Position numbers and translations under genes: made by a program. A DNA stretch of 46,690 nt from Fusobacterium mortiferum ATCC 9817 (GTDB lineage: Bacteria > Fusobacteriota > Fusobacteriia > Fusobacteriales > Fusobacteriaceae): positions 49,638 to 96,327 of the forward strand of contig NZ_GL987994.1 in NCBI RefSeq assembly GCF_000158195.2. Reading direction: 5' to 3'. Shown here piece by piece: positions 14,090 through 22,852 of this stretch (the stretch's first letter is position 1; each line of letters starts with the position of its first letter). The notes under the pieces were generated by a model that did no database searches, had not been told where the DNA came from, and worked only from the letters and a program-made list of their open reading frames with translations.

Positions 14090-16279
14090 ATGAAAGAAGT
14101 TATAAAAAGAGATGGGGCTATTGTAGAGTTTGATAGAGATAGAATAGTAAGAGCTATGACAATGGCTTTCAAGCAAAGTTCTGGAACTGTAAATAACGAA
14201 CTTGTTGAAAAAATAACAACACAGATAGAAAACATGGATAATAAAAGAATGCACGTAGAGGATATACAAGATATAGTTGTAAAAAAACTTATGGCTTCTA
14301 GTGAAAAAGATATAGCAATAGCTTATCAAAGTTATAGAGCAATTAAAACTGAGATAAGAAATAAGGAAAAAGGAATCTATAAAAATATAGCTGAACTAGT
14401 AGATGCTTCTAATGAAGATATATTAAGTGAAAATGCTAATAAAGATGCTAAAACAATATCAGTACAAAGAGATTTATTAGCAGGAATATCTTCAAAGGAT
14501 TACTACTTAAATAAAATTTTACCTAAGCACTTAAAGAAAGCTCATGAAACAGGAGAGATTCATATTCACGATTTGGATTATCTTCTATTTAAAGAGACTA
14601 ACTGTGAATTAGTACATATAGAGAGAATGTTAAAAGGTGGTTGTAACATAGGAAATGCAAAGATGTTAGAACCAAATTCTGTAGATGTAGCAGTAGGACA
14701 TATAGTACAGATTATAGCTTCTGTTTCATCTAATACATATGGAGGATGTTCTATTCCATATTTAGATAGAGCTTTAGTTCCATATATTAAAAAAAGTTTT
14801 AAAAAGCATTTTACTAAAGGTTTAAAATATGTAGAAAGAGTAGATGAAGCTACGATAAAAGAGATAATAGATAGAGGAAATATAGAGTACTCTAATATGG
14901 AGTTAAAGGAAAAATATCCATTGGCATATGAGTATAGTTGTGATTTAACAAGAGAGTCTGTAAAACAAGCTATGCAAGGATTGGAATATGAGATAAACTC
15001 TCTTTCAACTGTAAATGGACAAACACCTTTTACAACAATAGGTATAGGAACAGAAACTTCTTGGGAAGGAAGACTTGTACAAGAGTTTGTATTTAGAACT
15101 AGAATGGAAGGGTTTGGAGCTAAAAAAGAGACTGCAATATTTCCTAAGATAGTATATGCTATGTGTGAAGGGCTAAATATGAATGAGGAAGACCCTAACT
15201 GGGATATAGCACAACTTGGATTTGAGTGTATGACAAAATCTATCTATCCAGATATTTTGTTTATAACTAAAGAGCAACTAGAAAAGGGAACAGTTGTTTA
15301 TCCTATGGGATGTAGAGCTTTCCTATCTCCTTGGTTTGATGAAAAAGGAGAGGAAATTTACTCTGGAAGATTTAATATAGGAGCTACAACTATTAATCTT
15401 CCTAGAATAGCTATAAAAAATAGAGGAGATGAAGCAGGATTTTATAAAGAGCTAGATAGAGTGATGGAGATGTGTAAAGAAAACTCTGTATTTAGAGCTC
15501 ACTACTTAGAAAAAACTCAAGCTGAAATGGCACCAATTTTATGGCAATCTGGAGCATTAGCAGAGAAACAACCTAAAGAAACAATAAAAGATTTAATCTG
15601 GGGAGGATATGCTACTGTTTCTATTGGATATATAGGACTTAGTGAAGTATCTCAACTTCTTTATGGAGAAGATTTTGCTTATAATGAAGAGATCTATGAA
15701 AAAACATTTAATATCTTAAAATATATATCTGAAAAAGTAGCTCAATTTAAAGCTGAAACAAATTTAGGATTTGCACTATATGGAACTCCATCTGAATCAC
15801 TTTGTGATAGATTTGCAAGAATAGATAGAGAGGAGTTTGGAGATATAGAAGGAATTACAGATAAAGGATATTATGATAACTCATTCCATGTATCTTCTCA
15901 TATTAATATCAATCCATTTGAAAAATTGAGATTAGAGGCTTTAGGACATCAATATTCTAAGGGTGGGCATATCAGTTATATAGAAACAGACTCTTTAAAA
16001 AATAATTTAGAAGCAATAATAGAGATATTAAGATATGCAAAAGAGATAGGAATACACTATATGGGAATAAATCAACCAGTTGATAAATGCCATGTATGTG
16101 GATTTAAAGGAGAGTTTTTAGCTACTGAGAGAGGATTTGAATGCCCACAATGTGGAAATCATGAGAATGATAAGATGAGTGTAATAAGAAGAGTATGTGG
16201 ATATTTGAGTCAACCAAATGCAAGACCATTTAATAAAGGAAAACAAAAAGAGATAATAAGTAGAGTAAAACATAACTAG
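14090..16279 (+). CDS. nrdD: Anaerobic ribonucleoside-triphosphate reductase
   Basis: The 729-residue class III reductase makes dNTPs from NTPs with a glycyl radical, without oxygen. An ATP-cone regulatory domain fills residues ~2-90 (VIKRDGAIVEFDRDRI). The glycyl-radical catalytic body follows (HDLDYLLFKETNCELVHIE, TYGGCSIPYLD, NSLSTVNGQTPFTT). A zinc site of two CxxC pairs lies at ~666 (CHVCG) and ~686 (CPQCG). The radical Gly is in RRVCGYL at ~704. Length and all key residues are normal. It is followed 10 nt later by its activase nrdG and sits under two NrdR boxes. Confidence 0.96.
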   Translation: MKEVIKRDGAIVEFDRDRIVRAMTMAFKQSSGTVNNELVEKITTQIENMDNKRMHVEDIQDIVVKKLMASSEKDIAIAYQSYRAIKTEIRNKEKGIYKNIAELVDASNEDILSENANKDAKTISVQRDLLAGISSKDYYLNKILPKHLKKAHETGEIHIHDLDYLLFKETNCELVHIERMLKGGCNIGNAKMLEPNSVDVAVGHIVQIIASVSSNTYGGCSIPYLDRALVPYIKKSFKKHFTKGLKYVERVDEATIKEIIDRGNIEYSNMELKEKYPLAYEYSCDLTRESVKQAMQGLEYEINSLSTVNGQTPFTTIGIGTETSWEGRLVQEFVFRTRMEGFGAKKETAIFPKIVYAMCEGLNMNEEDPNWDIAQLGFECMTKSIYPDILFITKEQLEKGTVVYPMGCRAFLSPWFDEKGEEIYSGRFNIGATTINLPRIAIKNRGDEAGFYKELDRVMEMCKENSVFRAHYLEKTQAEMAPILWQSGALAEKQPKETIKDLIWGGYATVSIGYIGLSEVSQLLYGEDFAYNEEIYEKTFNILKYISEKVAQFKAETNLGFALYGTPSESLCDRFARIDREEFGDIEGITDKGYYDNSFHVSSHININPFEKLRLEALGHQYSKGGHISYIETDSLKNNLEAIIEILRYAKEIGIHYMGINQPVDKCHVCGFKGEFLATERGFECPQCGNHENDKMSVIRRVCGYLSQPNARPFNKGKQKEIISRVKHN

Positions 16280-16289
16280 GAGATGCAAT

Positions 16290-16796
16290 ATGAATTATTC
16301 TGGAATAAAATACTCTGACATGATAAATGGAAAGGGTATAAGGGTTAGTTTATTTGTGAGTGGTTGTACTCATAGATGCAAGGGATGCTTCAATAAAGAT
16401 ACTTGGGATGCTAATTATGGAAATCCTTTTACAGAAAAAGAGGAAGAGGAGATATTTTTATACTTTAAAAAATATGGAAAGGCAGCAAAAGGGTTATCCT
16501 TATTAGGAGGAGATCCTACCTATTGTAAAAATGTAGAACCACTCATAGAGTTTTTAAAAAAATTTAAAAGTCAATTTCCAGATAAAGATATTTGGATGTG
16601 GTCAGGATTTACTTGGGAACAGCTAGAGAAAGATAAACAGAGATTTGAGTTGGTTTCTTTATGTGATGTACTAATAGATGGAAGATTTGACATAGAGAAA
16701 AAAGATTTGAATTTAAAATGGAAAGGTAGTAGTAATCAAAGAGTGATAGATATACAAAAAAGTATCTCACTTGGAGAGATAGTGGAGTATCACTAA
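16290..16796 (+). CDS. nrdG: Anaerobic ribonucleotide reductase activating enzyme
   Basis: This 168-residue radical-SAM enzyme installs the glycyl radical on NrdD. The cluster motif CTHRCKGC is at residues ~26-33, followed by the Gly-rich SAM segment LSLLGGDP near residue 70. The start ATG has an AGGAG site and lies 10 nt after nrdD. It closes the operon; a 16-bp hairpin terminator follows. Confidence 0.95.
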   Translation: MNYSGIKYSDMINGKGIRVSLFVSGCTHRCKGCFNKDTWDANYGNPFTEKEEEEIFLYFKKYGKAAKGLSLLGGDPTYCKNVEPLIEFLKKFKSQFPDKDIWMWSGFTWEQLEKDKQRFELVSLCDVLIDGRFDIEKKDLNLKWKGSSNQRVIDIQKSISLGEIVEYH

Positions 16797-16819
16797 TTAA
16801 GAAAGTTACTAGAGATATA

Positions 16820-16870
16820 AAAAATCAAGAGTGACAAAGATTGATAAAAGTCATTCTTGATTTTTATATT
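16820..16870 (+). terminator. Terminator of nrdDG (short form of a hairpin element)
   Basis: AAAAATCAAGAGTGAC (16820-16835) pairs with GTCATTCTTGATTTTT (16850-16865) with one G-U pair. The element, including the bases before it from 16802, closely matches 20214-20258, where the loop is filled with about 120 extra bases. Confidence 0.85.
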
Positions 16871-16977
16871 TTTTGATATCTATAATTAAAATATCTTAAA
16901 AAAGAAAATTTAAAAAAAGAAAAGTATTAAATAAAAAGAAAATTTGAAATAATATTTTTATATTCAAAGGTTTTCTA

Positions 16978-17006
16978 TTGACAAATTTTTATTTGTATTT
17001 TATAAT
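16978..17006 (+). promoter_or_regulatory. Consensus promoter of the feo operon with an internal inverted repeat
   Basis: TTGACA (16978-16983), a 17-nt spacer and TATAAT (17001-17006) match the sigma-70-type consensus exactly. ACAAAT (16981-16986) and ATTTGT (16991-16996) form an inverted repeat across the -35 and spacer. This is a good place for an iron-responsive repressor, though it is not a clear Fur box. Confidence 0.8.
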
Positions 17007-17049
17007 TATTACATAGAATGAAGAAGTATTTCTGAAGGAGAGGATTGAT

Positions 17050-17274
17050 ATGGTACCTTTATGTTTTGCTCAAATGAATAAAGATTTTTTAATAAAAGAG
17101 ATAAAGGGACAAAGAGGGTCAAAATGTTGTCTTTTAGATAAAGGGCTCTGTGTAGGAAATAAGATTCGTGTAATGAATGGAAGCAAAGATTGCTTCATAG
17201 TAAAAGTTAATGATAAGATAAAATATGCTTTAAACTTTGGAGTAGCAAATAAAATAATGTTACAAGAGATATAG
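17050..17274 (+). CDS. feoA: FeoA-domain protein, first copy
   Basis: A 74-residue SH3-like FeoA protein: FLIKEIKGQRGSKCCLLDKGLCVGNKIRV, then a C-terminal strand. FeoA proteins act in the cytoplasm with the FeoB Fe2+ transporter. It opens the feo operon and is followed by a small hairpin and then a second, more typical FeoA. It has an extra Cys pair (KCCLLDKGLC) that the second copy lacks. The start is ATG 17050 behind GAAGGAGAGG. Confidence 0.8.
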   Translation: MVPLCFAQMNKDFLIKEIKGQRGSKCCLLDKGLCVGNKIRVMNGSKDCFIVKVNDKIKYALNFGVANKIMLQEI

Positions 17275-17282
17275 AAGATATT

Positions 17283-17308
17283 AACAGCCTGAAAGGGCTG
17301 TTCTTATT
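17283..17308 (+). terminator. Weak intra-operon hairpin between the two feoA genes
   Basis: AACAGCC (17283-17289) pairs with GGCTGTT (17296-17302), followed by a short broken T run. This is too weak for full termination. It may lower expression of the downstream feoA2-feoB or protect the upstream RNA end. Confidence 0.5.
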
Positions 17309-17363
17309 TAAAATAAAATTTTGTATATCAAAGGATTTAAAAGTTATATATGGAGGAAAACAA

Positions 17364-17594
17364 ATGAAGTTATGTGATTTAAAAAACGGGGAGAGAGCAA
17401 GAATTATCAAAATAGGAAGAATAGGGGAGCTAAAAAAGAGATTAGTCGATATGGGAGTTACAGCTGGAGAAATAGTTAAACTAGAAAGAAATGCACCATT
17501 AGGAGATCCACAGGAGTATATAGTAAAGGGAACAGGAATAGCTATAAGAAAAGAAGATGCAAAAAATATAGAAGTAGAGAAAGTTGAAGAATAA
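17364..17594 (+). CDS. feoA: FeoA-domain protein, second copy
   Basis: A 76-residue protein with the classic FeoA plan: MKLCDLKNGERARIIKI at the start, LKKRLVDMGVTAGEIVKLERNAPLGDP in the middle, and IAIRKEDAKNIEVE at the end. It lies 21 nt before feoB and is the likely direct FeoB partner. It has an ATG start behind TGGAGG. Confidence 0.92.
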   Translation: MKLCDLKNGERARIIKIGRIGELKKRLVDMGVTAGEIVKLERNAPLGDPQEYIVKGTGIAIRKEDAKNIEVEKVEE

Positions 17595-17615
17595 TTTATA
17601 GAGGGAGAGAAGGTT

Positions 17616-19814
17616 ATGATAAGATTAGCATTTACAGGAAATCCAAATGTTGGAAAATCAGCTTTGATTAATGCTATTGCAGGTTCAAAGTTAAAAGTAG
17701 GAAACTGGCCAGGGGTAACAGTGGAAAAGAAAGAAGCAACTTTTACTTACAAAGGTGAAGAGATAGAGTTAGTTGACTTACCTGGAGTATATAGTTTGAG
17801 TCCATACTCATTAGAAGAAAAAATTACAAGAGATTTTATACTTGAAGAGAATCCAGATGTTGTAATTAACGTAGTAGATTCTACAAACTTAGAGAGAAAC
17901 TTGTATTTAACTTTTCTTATAAAAGAGCTAGAAAAACCTACTATTATGGCTCTAAATCTATATGATGAGTTTGATAAGTTAAAATATAAATTAGATATCA
18001 AAGAGTTTGAAAATTTTATGGAGATGAAAGCTATACCAGTATCTGCTCTAAAAGGAACAGGAATAACTGAGCTTATGGATAGAGCTTTAGAGCTAGCTAA
18101 AGGAAATAAAAAAGAGAAGTTTTCTTTTCCATTTGATGAAGGGACAAGCACATTAATAAAGGATATTGTAAAAACTATTGAGTCAGATAAAAATTATGAA
18201 GAAGCTTTAAAAGTATACTCATCAGAATTTTTAGCTATAAAATTAATAGAGAGAGATACTCATATAATTGAAAAATTAAAAACTAGATTTAATATAGATG
18301 CAGAGAAGAGTTTTGAAGAGAAAATATTAAAACTAGAAGATAAATATGATAATGATAGTGAAACAATATTAGCAGAGCAAAGATATGGAAGTGTTAATGG
18401 AATTTTAGCTAAGACATTTACTACTTCAATGAAATCAAGATTGGATTTTACTGATAAAGTAGATAAATTACTTTTAAATAGAGTGTTGGGATTACCACTA
18501 TTTTTCTTAATAATGGCTGGAGTAATGGCTTTTGTTTTCAATGGAAGTGCTCCATTTATTGATTGGGTAGATGGATTCTTTGCAGACTTTGTAGGAAAAT
18601 ATGTAGGTATGTTAGTAGAGGGAACTCCAGATTGGTTAAGCTCTTTAGTTGTAGATGGAATAGTAGGAGGAGTAGGAGGAGTTCTTACATTTGTTCCTGT
18701 TATGGTATTCCTATATTTCTTCTTAGCAATTTTAGAAGAGAGTGGATATATGTCAAGAGTAGCTTTCTTAATGGATAAGATTATGAGAAAGTTAGGATTA
18801 AATGGAAAATCATTTGTACCTATGGTAGTGGGATTTGGATGTACAGTACCAGCTATATATGCTACTAGAACTATGGAAGATGAAAGTTCTAGAAAGATGA
18901 CAGCAGCAATGACACCGTTTATGTCTTGTGGTGCTAGATTACCAGTATACGGATTATTTACAGCAGCTTTCTTTGGGGCTAAAGGTGGACTTGTAGTTGT
19001 ATCTATCTATTTACTAGGAATAGTAATAGCAATTTTAGTAGGACTTGTATTAAAAAATGTAAAAGGGTTTAAACCAGAAAATAGAGCTTTACTTATAGAG
19101 TTACCTCCTTATAGAATACCAAGTTTAAAAGTTATTTTGAATTCTACTTGGTTAAGAGTATTTGATTATATTAAAAGAGCAGGAACTGTAATATTAGGAA
19201 TTATGATGATATTATGGGCTCTTACATATTTCCCAAATCATGGAGATTCAAACTCTTCATATATAGCTAAATTTGGACATACTTTTGCACCTATTATGAA
19301 GCCTACTGGTTTTGGAGATAGATGGGAGACAGTGGCAGCTATTCCACCTAGTATAGCAGCTAAAGAGGTAGTAGTAGGATTCTTAGCACAAGCATTACCA
19401 TTAGAAAATGGAGATGAAGAAGCAGCTGAAGAAGTTGTAGAAGAAACAACTTTTGGACAAGATTTAGCTGAACAAGTAAAAGGACTTGGGGTGGCTATAA
19501 AAGACTCTGTAACAGGAATGTTAAGTCTAAATGTATCAGGACTATTTACAACTCCAGAAGCAGATGAGATAGAGGAAGAGGGAAGAGGAATAGTTCAAGC
19601 AACTGCTAATCTATGGCCTAATGATGAGTTAGCACCATTAAGAGCTTACTCTTTCATGACATTTATTCTTCTAGTTGTTCCATGTGTAGCTACATTAGGA
19701 GCTATCAAACATGAGTTTGGTTGGGGATATTTAGGAAAAGTTGTAGGAATAATGTTGGTAGTACCTTATATAGTATCTACACTAGTATTCCAAATAGGAA
19801 GATTTTTCTTCTAA
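17616..19814 (+). CDS. feoB: Ferrous iron transporter FeoB
   Basis: A 732-residue inner-membrane Fe2+ transporter with an N-terminal G domain: GNPNVGKSA (~8), NWPGVTVEK, DLPG (~55), NLYD for the G4 position, and SALKGTG. A helical spacer domain follows, then the membrane part from residue ~285 with Gate motifs GFGCTVPAIYATR (~406) and MSCGARLPVY (~440). A charged insert rich in Glu (about 600-660) sits late in the membrane domain. It is cotranscribed with two FeoA genes upstream and a Cys-rich peptide downstream. Confidence 0.95.
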   Translation: MIRLAFTGNPNVGKSALINAIAGSKLKVGNWPGVTVEKKEATFTYKGEEIELVDLPGVYSLSPYSLEEKITRDFILEENPDVVINVVDSTNLERNLYLTFLIKELEKPTIMALNLYDEFDKLKYKLDIKEFENFMEMKAIPVSALKGTGITELMDRALELAKGNKKEKFSFPFDEGTSTLIKDIVKTIESDKNYEEALKVYSSEFLAIKLIERDTHIIEKLKTRFNIDAEKSFEEKILKLEDKYDNDSETILAEQRYGSVNGILAKTFTTSMKSRLDFTDKVDKLLLNRVLGLPLFFLIMAGVMAFVFNGSAPFIDWVDGFFADFVGKYVGMLVEGTPDWLSSLVVDGIVGGVGGVLTFVPVMVFLYFFLAILEESGYMSRVAFLMDKIMRKLGLNGKSFVPMVVGFGCTVPAIYATRTMEDESSRKMTAAMTPFMSCGARLPVYGLFTAAFFGAKGGLVVVSIYLLGIVIAILVGLVLKNVKGFKPENRALLIELPPYRIPSLKVILNSTWLRVFDYIKRAGTVILGIMMILWALTYFPNHGDSNSSYIAKFGHTFAPIMKPTGFGDRWETVAAIPPSIAAKEVVVGFLAQALPLENGDEEAAEEVVEETTFGQDLAEQVKGLGVAIKDSVTGMLSLNVSGLFTTPEADEIEEEGRGIVQATANLWPNDELAPLRAYSFMTFILLVVPCVATLGAIKHEFGWGYLGKVVGIMLVVPYIVSTLVFQIGRFFF

Positions 19815-19854
19815 TATTTTGTGAAAAATTATCTCTAATGAAAGGAGAACTATT

Positions 19855-20046
19855 ATGAAAACAATTATTTTAATAATAATCATAGCTATAATTGCTTTCT
19901 TTGCTCTAAGAAGTGTTGTTAGAGCTTTTAAAGGAGAGGGATGTAGTTGTGGAGATGGTGGTTGTAGCTCTGGAGGATGTTCTTGTGGAGGACATAACCA
20001 TAGTTCTAAGGAACATAAGTGTAACTGTGAAAACCATCATAATTAA
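19855..20046 (+). CDS. FeoB-associated Cys-rich membrane peptide
   Basis: A 63-residue protein with one N-terminal membrane helix (residues ~3-22) and a tail with nine Cys and several His (CSCGDGGCSSGGCSCGGH, then KCNCENHHN). This matches the FeoB-associated Cys-rich family (PF12669). The tail probably handles metal near the FeoB exit, which is inferred from Cys/His content and context. It starts 40 nt after feoB with an AAAGGAG site and is the last gene of the operon. Confidence 0.88.
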   Translation: MKTIILIIIIAIIAFFALRSVVRAFKGEGCSCGDGGCSSGGCSCGGHNHSSKEHKCNCENHHN

Positions 20047-20070
20047 AGATAAAAAAGAATAGTCTAAATT

Positions 20071-20215
20071 CTTAAATTGAAATCAGAAAATAAAATTATT
20101 CAATAATATAAAAGGAAAAAAGTTTACTTTCAATCGCTGGTGCTTACGCAATGCTCATTACAGTAAATTTTTTTCCTTTTCATTTGTTTTTACTTTACCT
20201 TGATTTCAATTTAAG
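20071..20215 (+). repeat. Nested palindromic element A
   Basis: Outer arms CTTAAATTGAAATCA (20071-20085) and TGATTTCAATTTAAG (20201-20215) are perfect complements. Inner arms of 19 bp (20110-20128 with 20162-20180) differ by one G-U pair. The apex 20129-20161 carries a further GC-richer segment. It may work as the feo terminator, but the size and nesting suggest a repeat family member or a small mobile palindrome. Confidence 0.75.
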
Positions 20216-20400
20216 AAGATTAGTAGAGACATAAAAAATCAAGAATAACGAAGATTGAGAAGAATAAATAGAGCAAGTCAGCGAAAGTAAACGCTAAAAA
20301 ACACAACTGTTTAAGTGAAACGAGTTTTGTGTTTTTAGTGAGCTGAGCAATACTTGCTCTTTATTCTTTGAACGAAAGTTAGTCTTGATTTATTTTTATA
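20214..20400 (+). repeat. Nested palindromic element B (long form of the nrdG terminator element)
   Basis: Outer arms 20237-20249 and 20378-20390 pair at 12 of 13 positions. A second stem (20261-20278 with 20352-20367) pairs 16 bases around a 2-nt bulge. A third, TCAGC/GCTGA (20278-20282, 20342-20346), and a fourth, 20294-20306 with 20325-20338, continue inward. Bases 20214-20258 match 16801-16846 closely, and 20378-20398 match 16850-16870. Confidence 0.8.
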
Positions 20401-20429
20401 ATTTCTTAAATTACAACATCCTTTATGTT

Positions 20430-20458
20430 TTGACATAATCAGGACACAAAGTTAATAG
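20430..20458 (+). promoter_or_regulatory. Likely promoter of the efflux operon
   Basis: TTGACA (20430-20435), a 17-nt spacer and TAATAG (20453-20458), 37 nt before the ATG at 20496. The -10 is a fair match only. Confidence 0.55.
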
Positions 20459-20495
20459 ATAATAAAAGAAAAAAATATTATAGGAAGGGAGTAAG

Positions 20496-21740
20496 ATGAA
20501 GAAGGGGATTTTTTTATTTTTTCTATTGGGGATAATGAGTTATGGAAAAAATATAAGTTTAGATACAATGCTAAAAGAGTTAGATGAAAAATCTTACAAT
20601 AGAGAAATTTATGAGATACAAAATAAGATAAACAGTGATAAAGAGAAGTATTACAAATTAGATGATTTTAATGGAGTTGAAACAAGTGCTACCTCTAACT
20701 ATAGTAATATAGAGGATGCCTTTGAAACAACTGGTAGAGTACAGTATGGACCTATATATTTTGAAGGAACAAAAAATTATAACTCAGAAGATGAGGCTGT
20801 ATATGGAATAGAGAAAAGTTTAAAAGATTTGATTTATTCAGAAAGTAAAAATCAATTAAAGCAGTTGGAATATACAAAAGAGATAGATAGAATAGATTAT
20901 AAAAAGAATTTAGAGACACAAAAAATAGATTTACTCAATCTATATAAAGAGTATAAAAATAGTGAGTTAGAGATAGCGATAAAGAAAAGTGGTATCGAAA
21001 AACTAAGTGTAGAAGAAAAGAAAATGAAGAAATCCTATGAGTTAGGAGCAGTTGCTAAGATAGAATTAGATAGTATCCAATATAGTATAAAAAATATGCA
21101 ACTAGAAATTGATGTTTTAAAAAGAAATTTATTAAAGTTAAAAGAAAAATTTGCCTATGATTTTGGAATAGAGATAGGAGATAACAGTTTACAGGAGATA
21201 GTTCCACCTAGTAAAAATTTTGATATTTATGTAGAGGAGTATGGAAAAAAGGATATAGAGTTATTAGAGTTTCAAAAGAGAAAAATCGAGGAAAATATAA
21301 AGTATTTGAACTATGATAATACTATGCCAGATATAACTTTAGGGGTAGAACATAGTAATAAATATGATGAGAATAGAGTAGTTTTAAAGTTTTCTAAAAA
21401 ATTATTTGATTTGAATATAGATTTAGAAAATGAAAAGGATAACCTGCTACAACAAGAGATAAACTTACAACAAAAAATAAATGAGAGAGAGGGAGAAAAA
21501 TTAACAATACTCAATAATTATGAAAATTATTTAAAAGAGTATGAGGTAAATAAAAATAATTCTGAATTAGAGTTATCTAAATATAATATAAAAAAATTGG
21601 AATACTCTTTAGGAAAAGTTGATTATGTAGAGGTAATGGAATATTTTAATTCATATATAAACTATGAAGTGGCTAAAGAGAAGGCTAAGAATAATCTAAA
21701 TGGATATATTTATGAAATAATGATAAGGGGAGAAAAATGA
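20496..21740 (+). CDS. TolC-like outer-membrane efflux protein
   Basis: A 414-residue exported protein: signal peptide to about residue 17 (LLGIMSYGKN), then long alpha-helical coiled-coil segments (about 85-215 and 265-405) typical of TolC channel proteins. The family motif-like SYELGAVAKIELDSIQYS lies near residue 182 and YSLGKVDYVEVMEYFNSY near residue 370. It would form the outer-membrane exit of a MacAB-type pump. Its stop overlaps the next start by four bases (ATGA), and the following genes supply the adaptor, ATPase and permease. Confidence 0.88.
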   Translation: MKKGIFLFFLLGIMSYGKNISLDTMLKELDEKSYNREIYEIQNKINSDKEKYYKLDDFNGVETSATSNYSNIEDAFETTGRVQYGPIYFEGTKNYNSEDEAVYGIEKSLKDLIYSESKNQLKQLEYTKEIDRIDYKKNLETQKIDLLNLYKEYKNSELEIAIKKSGIEKLSVEEKKMKKSYELGAVAKIELDSIQYSIKNMQLEIDVLKRNLLKLKEKFAYDFGIEIGDNSLQEIVPPSKNFDIYVEEYGKKDIELLEFQKRKIEENIKYLNYDNTMPDITLGVEHSNKYDENRVVLKFSKKLFDLNIDLENEKDNLLQQEINLQQKINEREGEKLTILNNYENYLKEYEVNKNNSELELSKYNIKKLEYSLGKVDYVEVMEYFNSYINYEVAKEKAKNNLNGYIYEIMIRGEK

Positions 21741-22852
21741 AAAAGATAAATTTTAAGATTGTAGGAATAGGAGTAGTAGTTTTAATTCTGTTAGGTTTAG
21801 AGTTTATAAGATATAGTAATAGTAAAAAGGTAATGGAAAATCTTACTACCTATAGTGCTATGAAGGTAGGAAGTGGAAATGTAAAGGGCTATATAGATGT
21901 AAATGGTAAGGTAGAAGTAAATGATACGAAAAAAGTCTTTGTAGATAAAAAATTAAAAGTAGATGAGGTATTTGTTCAAGAGGGAGATTTTATAGAAAAG
22001 GGACAACTTTTAATGACTTTTGATGAAACAGAGAGAAATAATATAGAAAGAAACTTAGAGAGAGAGAAGTTAGCTCTATCTAAATTAAAAAGAGATTACA
22101 ATGTTGAAAAAGAGCTATATAAAATAGGGGGAAGTTCAGCTAATAGTGTAAAAGAGTTGGAAGAGGAGATAAGAAAAGTAGAGATAAATATAGAGGAGTA
22201 TGAAGAGGATCTAGCAAAAACAGCTGAGAAAATATTGAGTCCAGTAAGTGGGACTATAACCTCTCTTACAGCTCAAGAGAACTATCTAGTTGATACAGAT
22301 TCTCCACTTATGGAGATAGCAGATTTATCAGATATAAAAATAGTTTTAGAAGTACCAGAGTATGATGTAAAAAATGTGTATATAGGACAAAAAATACTTC
22401 TAAAACCTGAGGCTTTTGAAAAGAAAAAAAGTTTTCCTGGAAAAGTAACAAAAATATCTAAGATTTCAGAGGTGTCAGAGACAACTTCAGAAAATATATT
22501 AGAGACAGAGGTAAAACCAGATGAAGTTATTCCATATATAGTTCCAGGATTTAAAGTAACTGCAACTATATATTTAGATGAACAAGAGAGCGAGATTATT
22601 GTGCCTAAAACATCTGTATTAGAAAGTGATAAAAAATATTTTGTAGTGGTAGCTAATAGTGATGGAATTGTAAAAAGACAGGAAGTGGAGATAGAAAATC
22701 TTGAAGGGGATAATGTAATTGTAAAAAAAGGATTAACAGGAAGTGAAACTATACTCATAACTCCAGATGAAAGTTTACAAGATAATCAAAAAGTAATACT
22801 ACAAATGAGAGGTAGAGGTAGCCAAAATGTTAAAAGTGGAAATGCTAAATAA
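21737..22852 (+). CDS. macA: MacA-like periplasmic adaptor (HlyD/RND membrane-fusion family)
   Basis: A 371-residue protein anchored by one N-terminal helix (residues ~6-26). Order: lipoyl-type half VFVDKKLKVDEVFVQEGDFIEKGQLLMTFD, helical hairpin (~95-150), second lipoyl half ILSPVSGTITSL, beta-barrel, and membrane-proximal domain with TSVLESDKKYFVVV. It links the MacB permease to TolC. It overlaps tolC by four bases, and its last 26 bases overlap the ATPase gene, so the four proteins are likely translated in concert. Confidence 0.9.
   Translation: MKKINFKIVGIGVVVLILLGLEFIRYSNSKKVMENLTTYSAMKVGSGNVKGYIDVNGKVEVNDTKKVFVDKKLKVDEVFVQEGDFIEKGQLLMTFDETERNNIERNLEREKLALSKLKRDYNVEKELYKIGGSSANSVKELEEEIRKVEINIEEYEEDLAKTAEKILSPVSGTITSLTAQENYLVDTDSPLMEIADLSDIKIVLEVPEYDVKNVYIGQKILLKPEAFEKKKSFPGKVTKISKISEVSETTSENILETEVKPDEVIPYIVPGFKVTATIYLDEQESEIIVPKTSVLESDKKYFVVVANSDGIVKRQEVEIENLEGDNVIVKKGLTGSETILITPDESLQDNQKVILQMRGRGSQNVKSGNAK

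Larger units (their letters stand above)
20047..20495 (+). other. 449-bp gene-free stretch filled with nested palindromes
   Basis: I see no coding frame of merit here. The stretch holds two large imperfect palindromes (20071-20215 and 20214-20400), a lone half-terminator string (20403-20421), and the promoter of the efflux operon at 20430-20458. The two palindromes share a CAGCGA...AAAGTAAAC motif in opposite orientation. Confidence 0.8.

Noticed and set aside
20047-20495. CRISPR-like array in the gene-free stretch
   Set aside because: There are no regularly spaced direct repeats; the repeats are palindromic arms.
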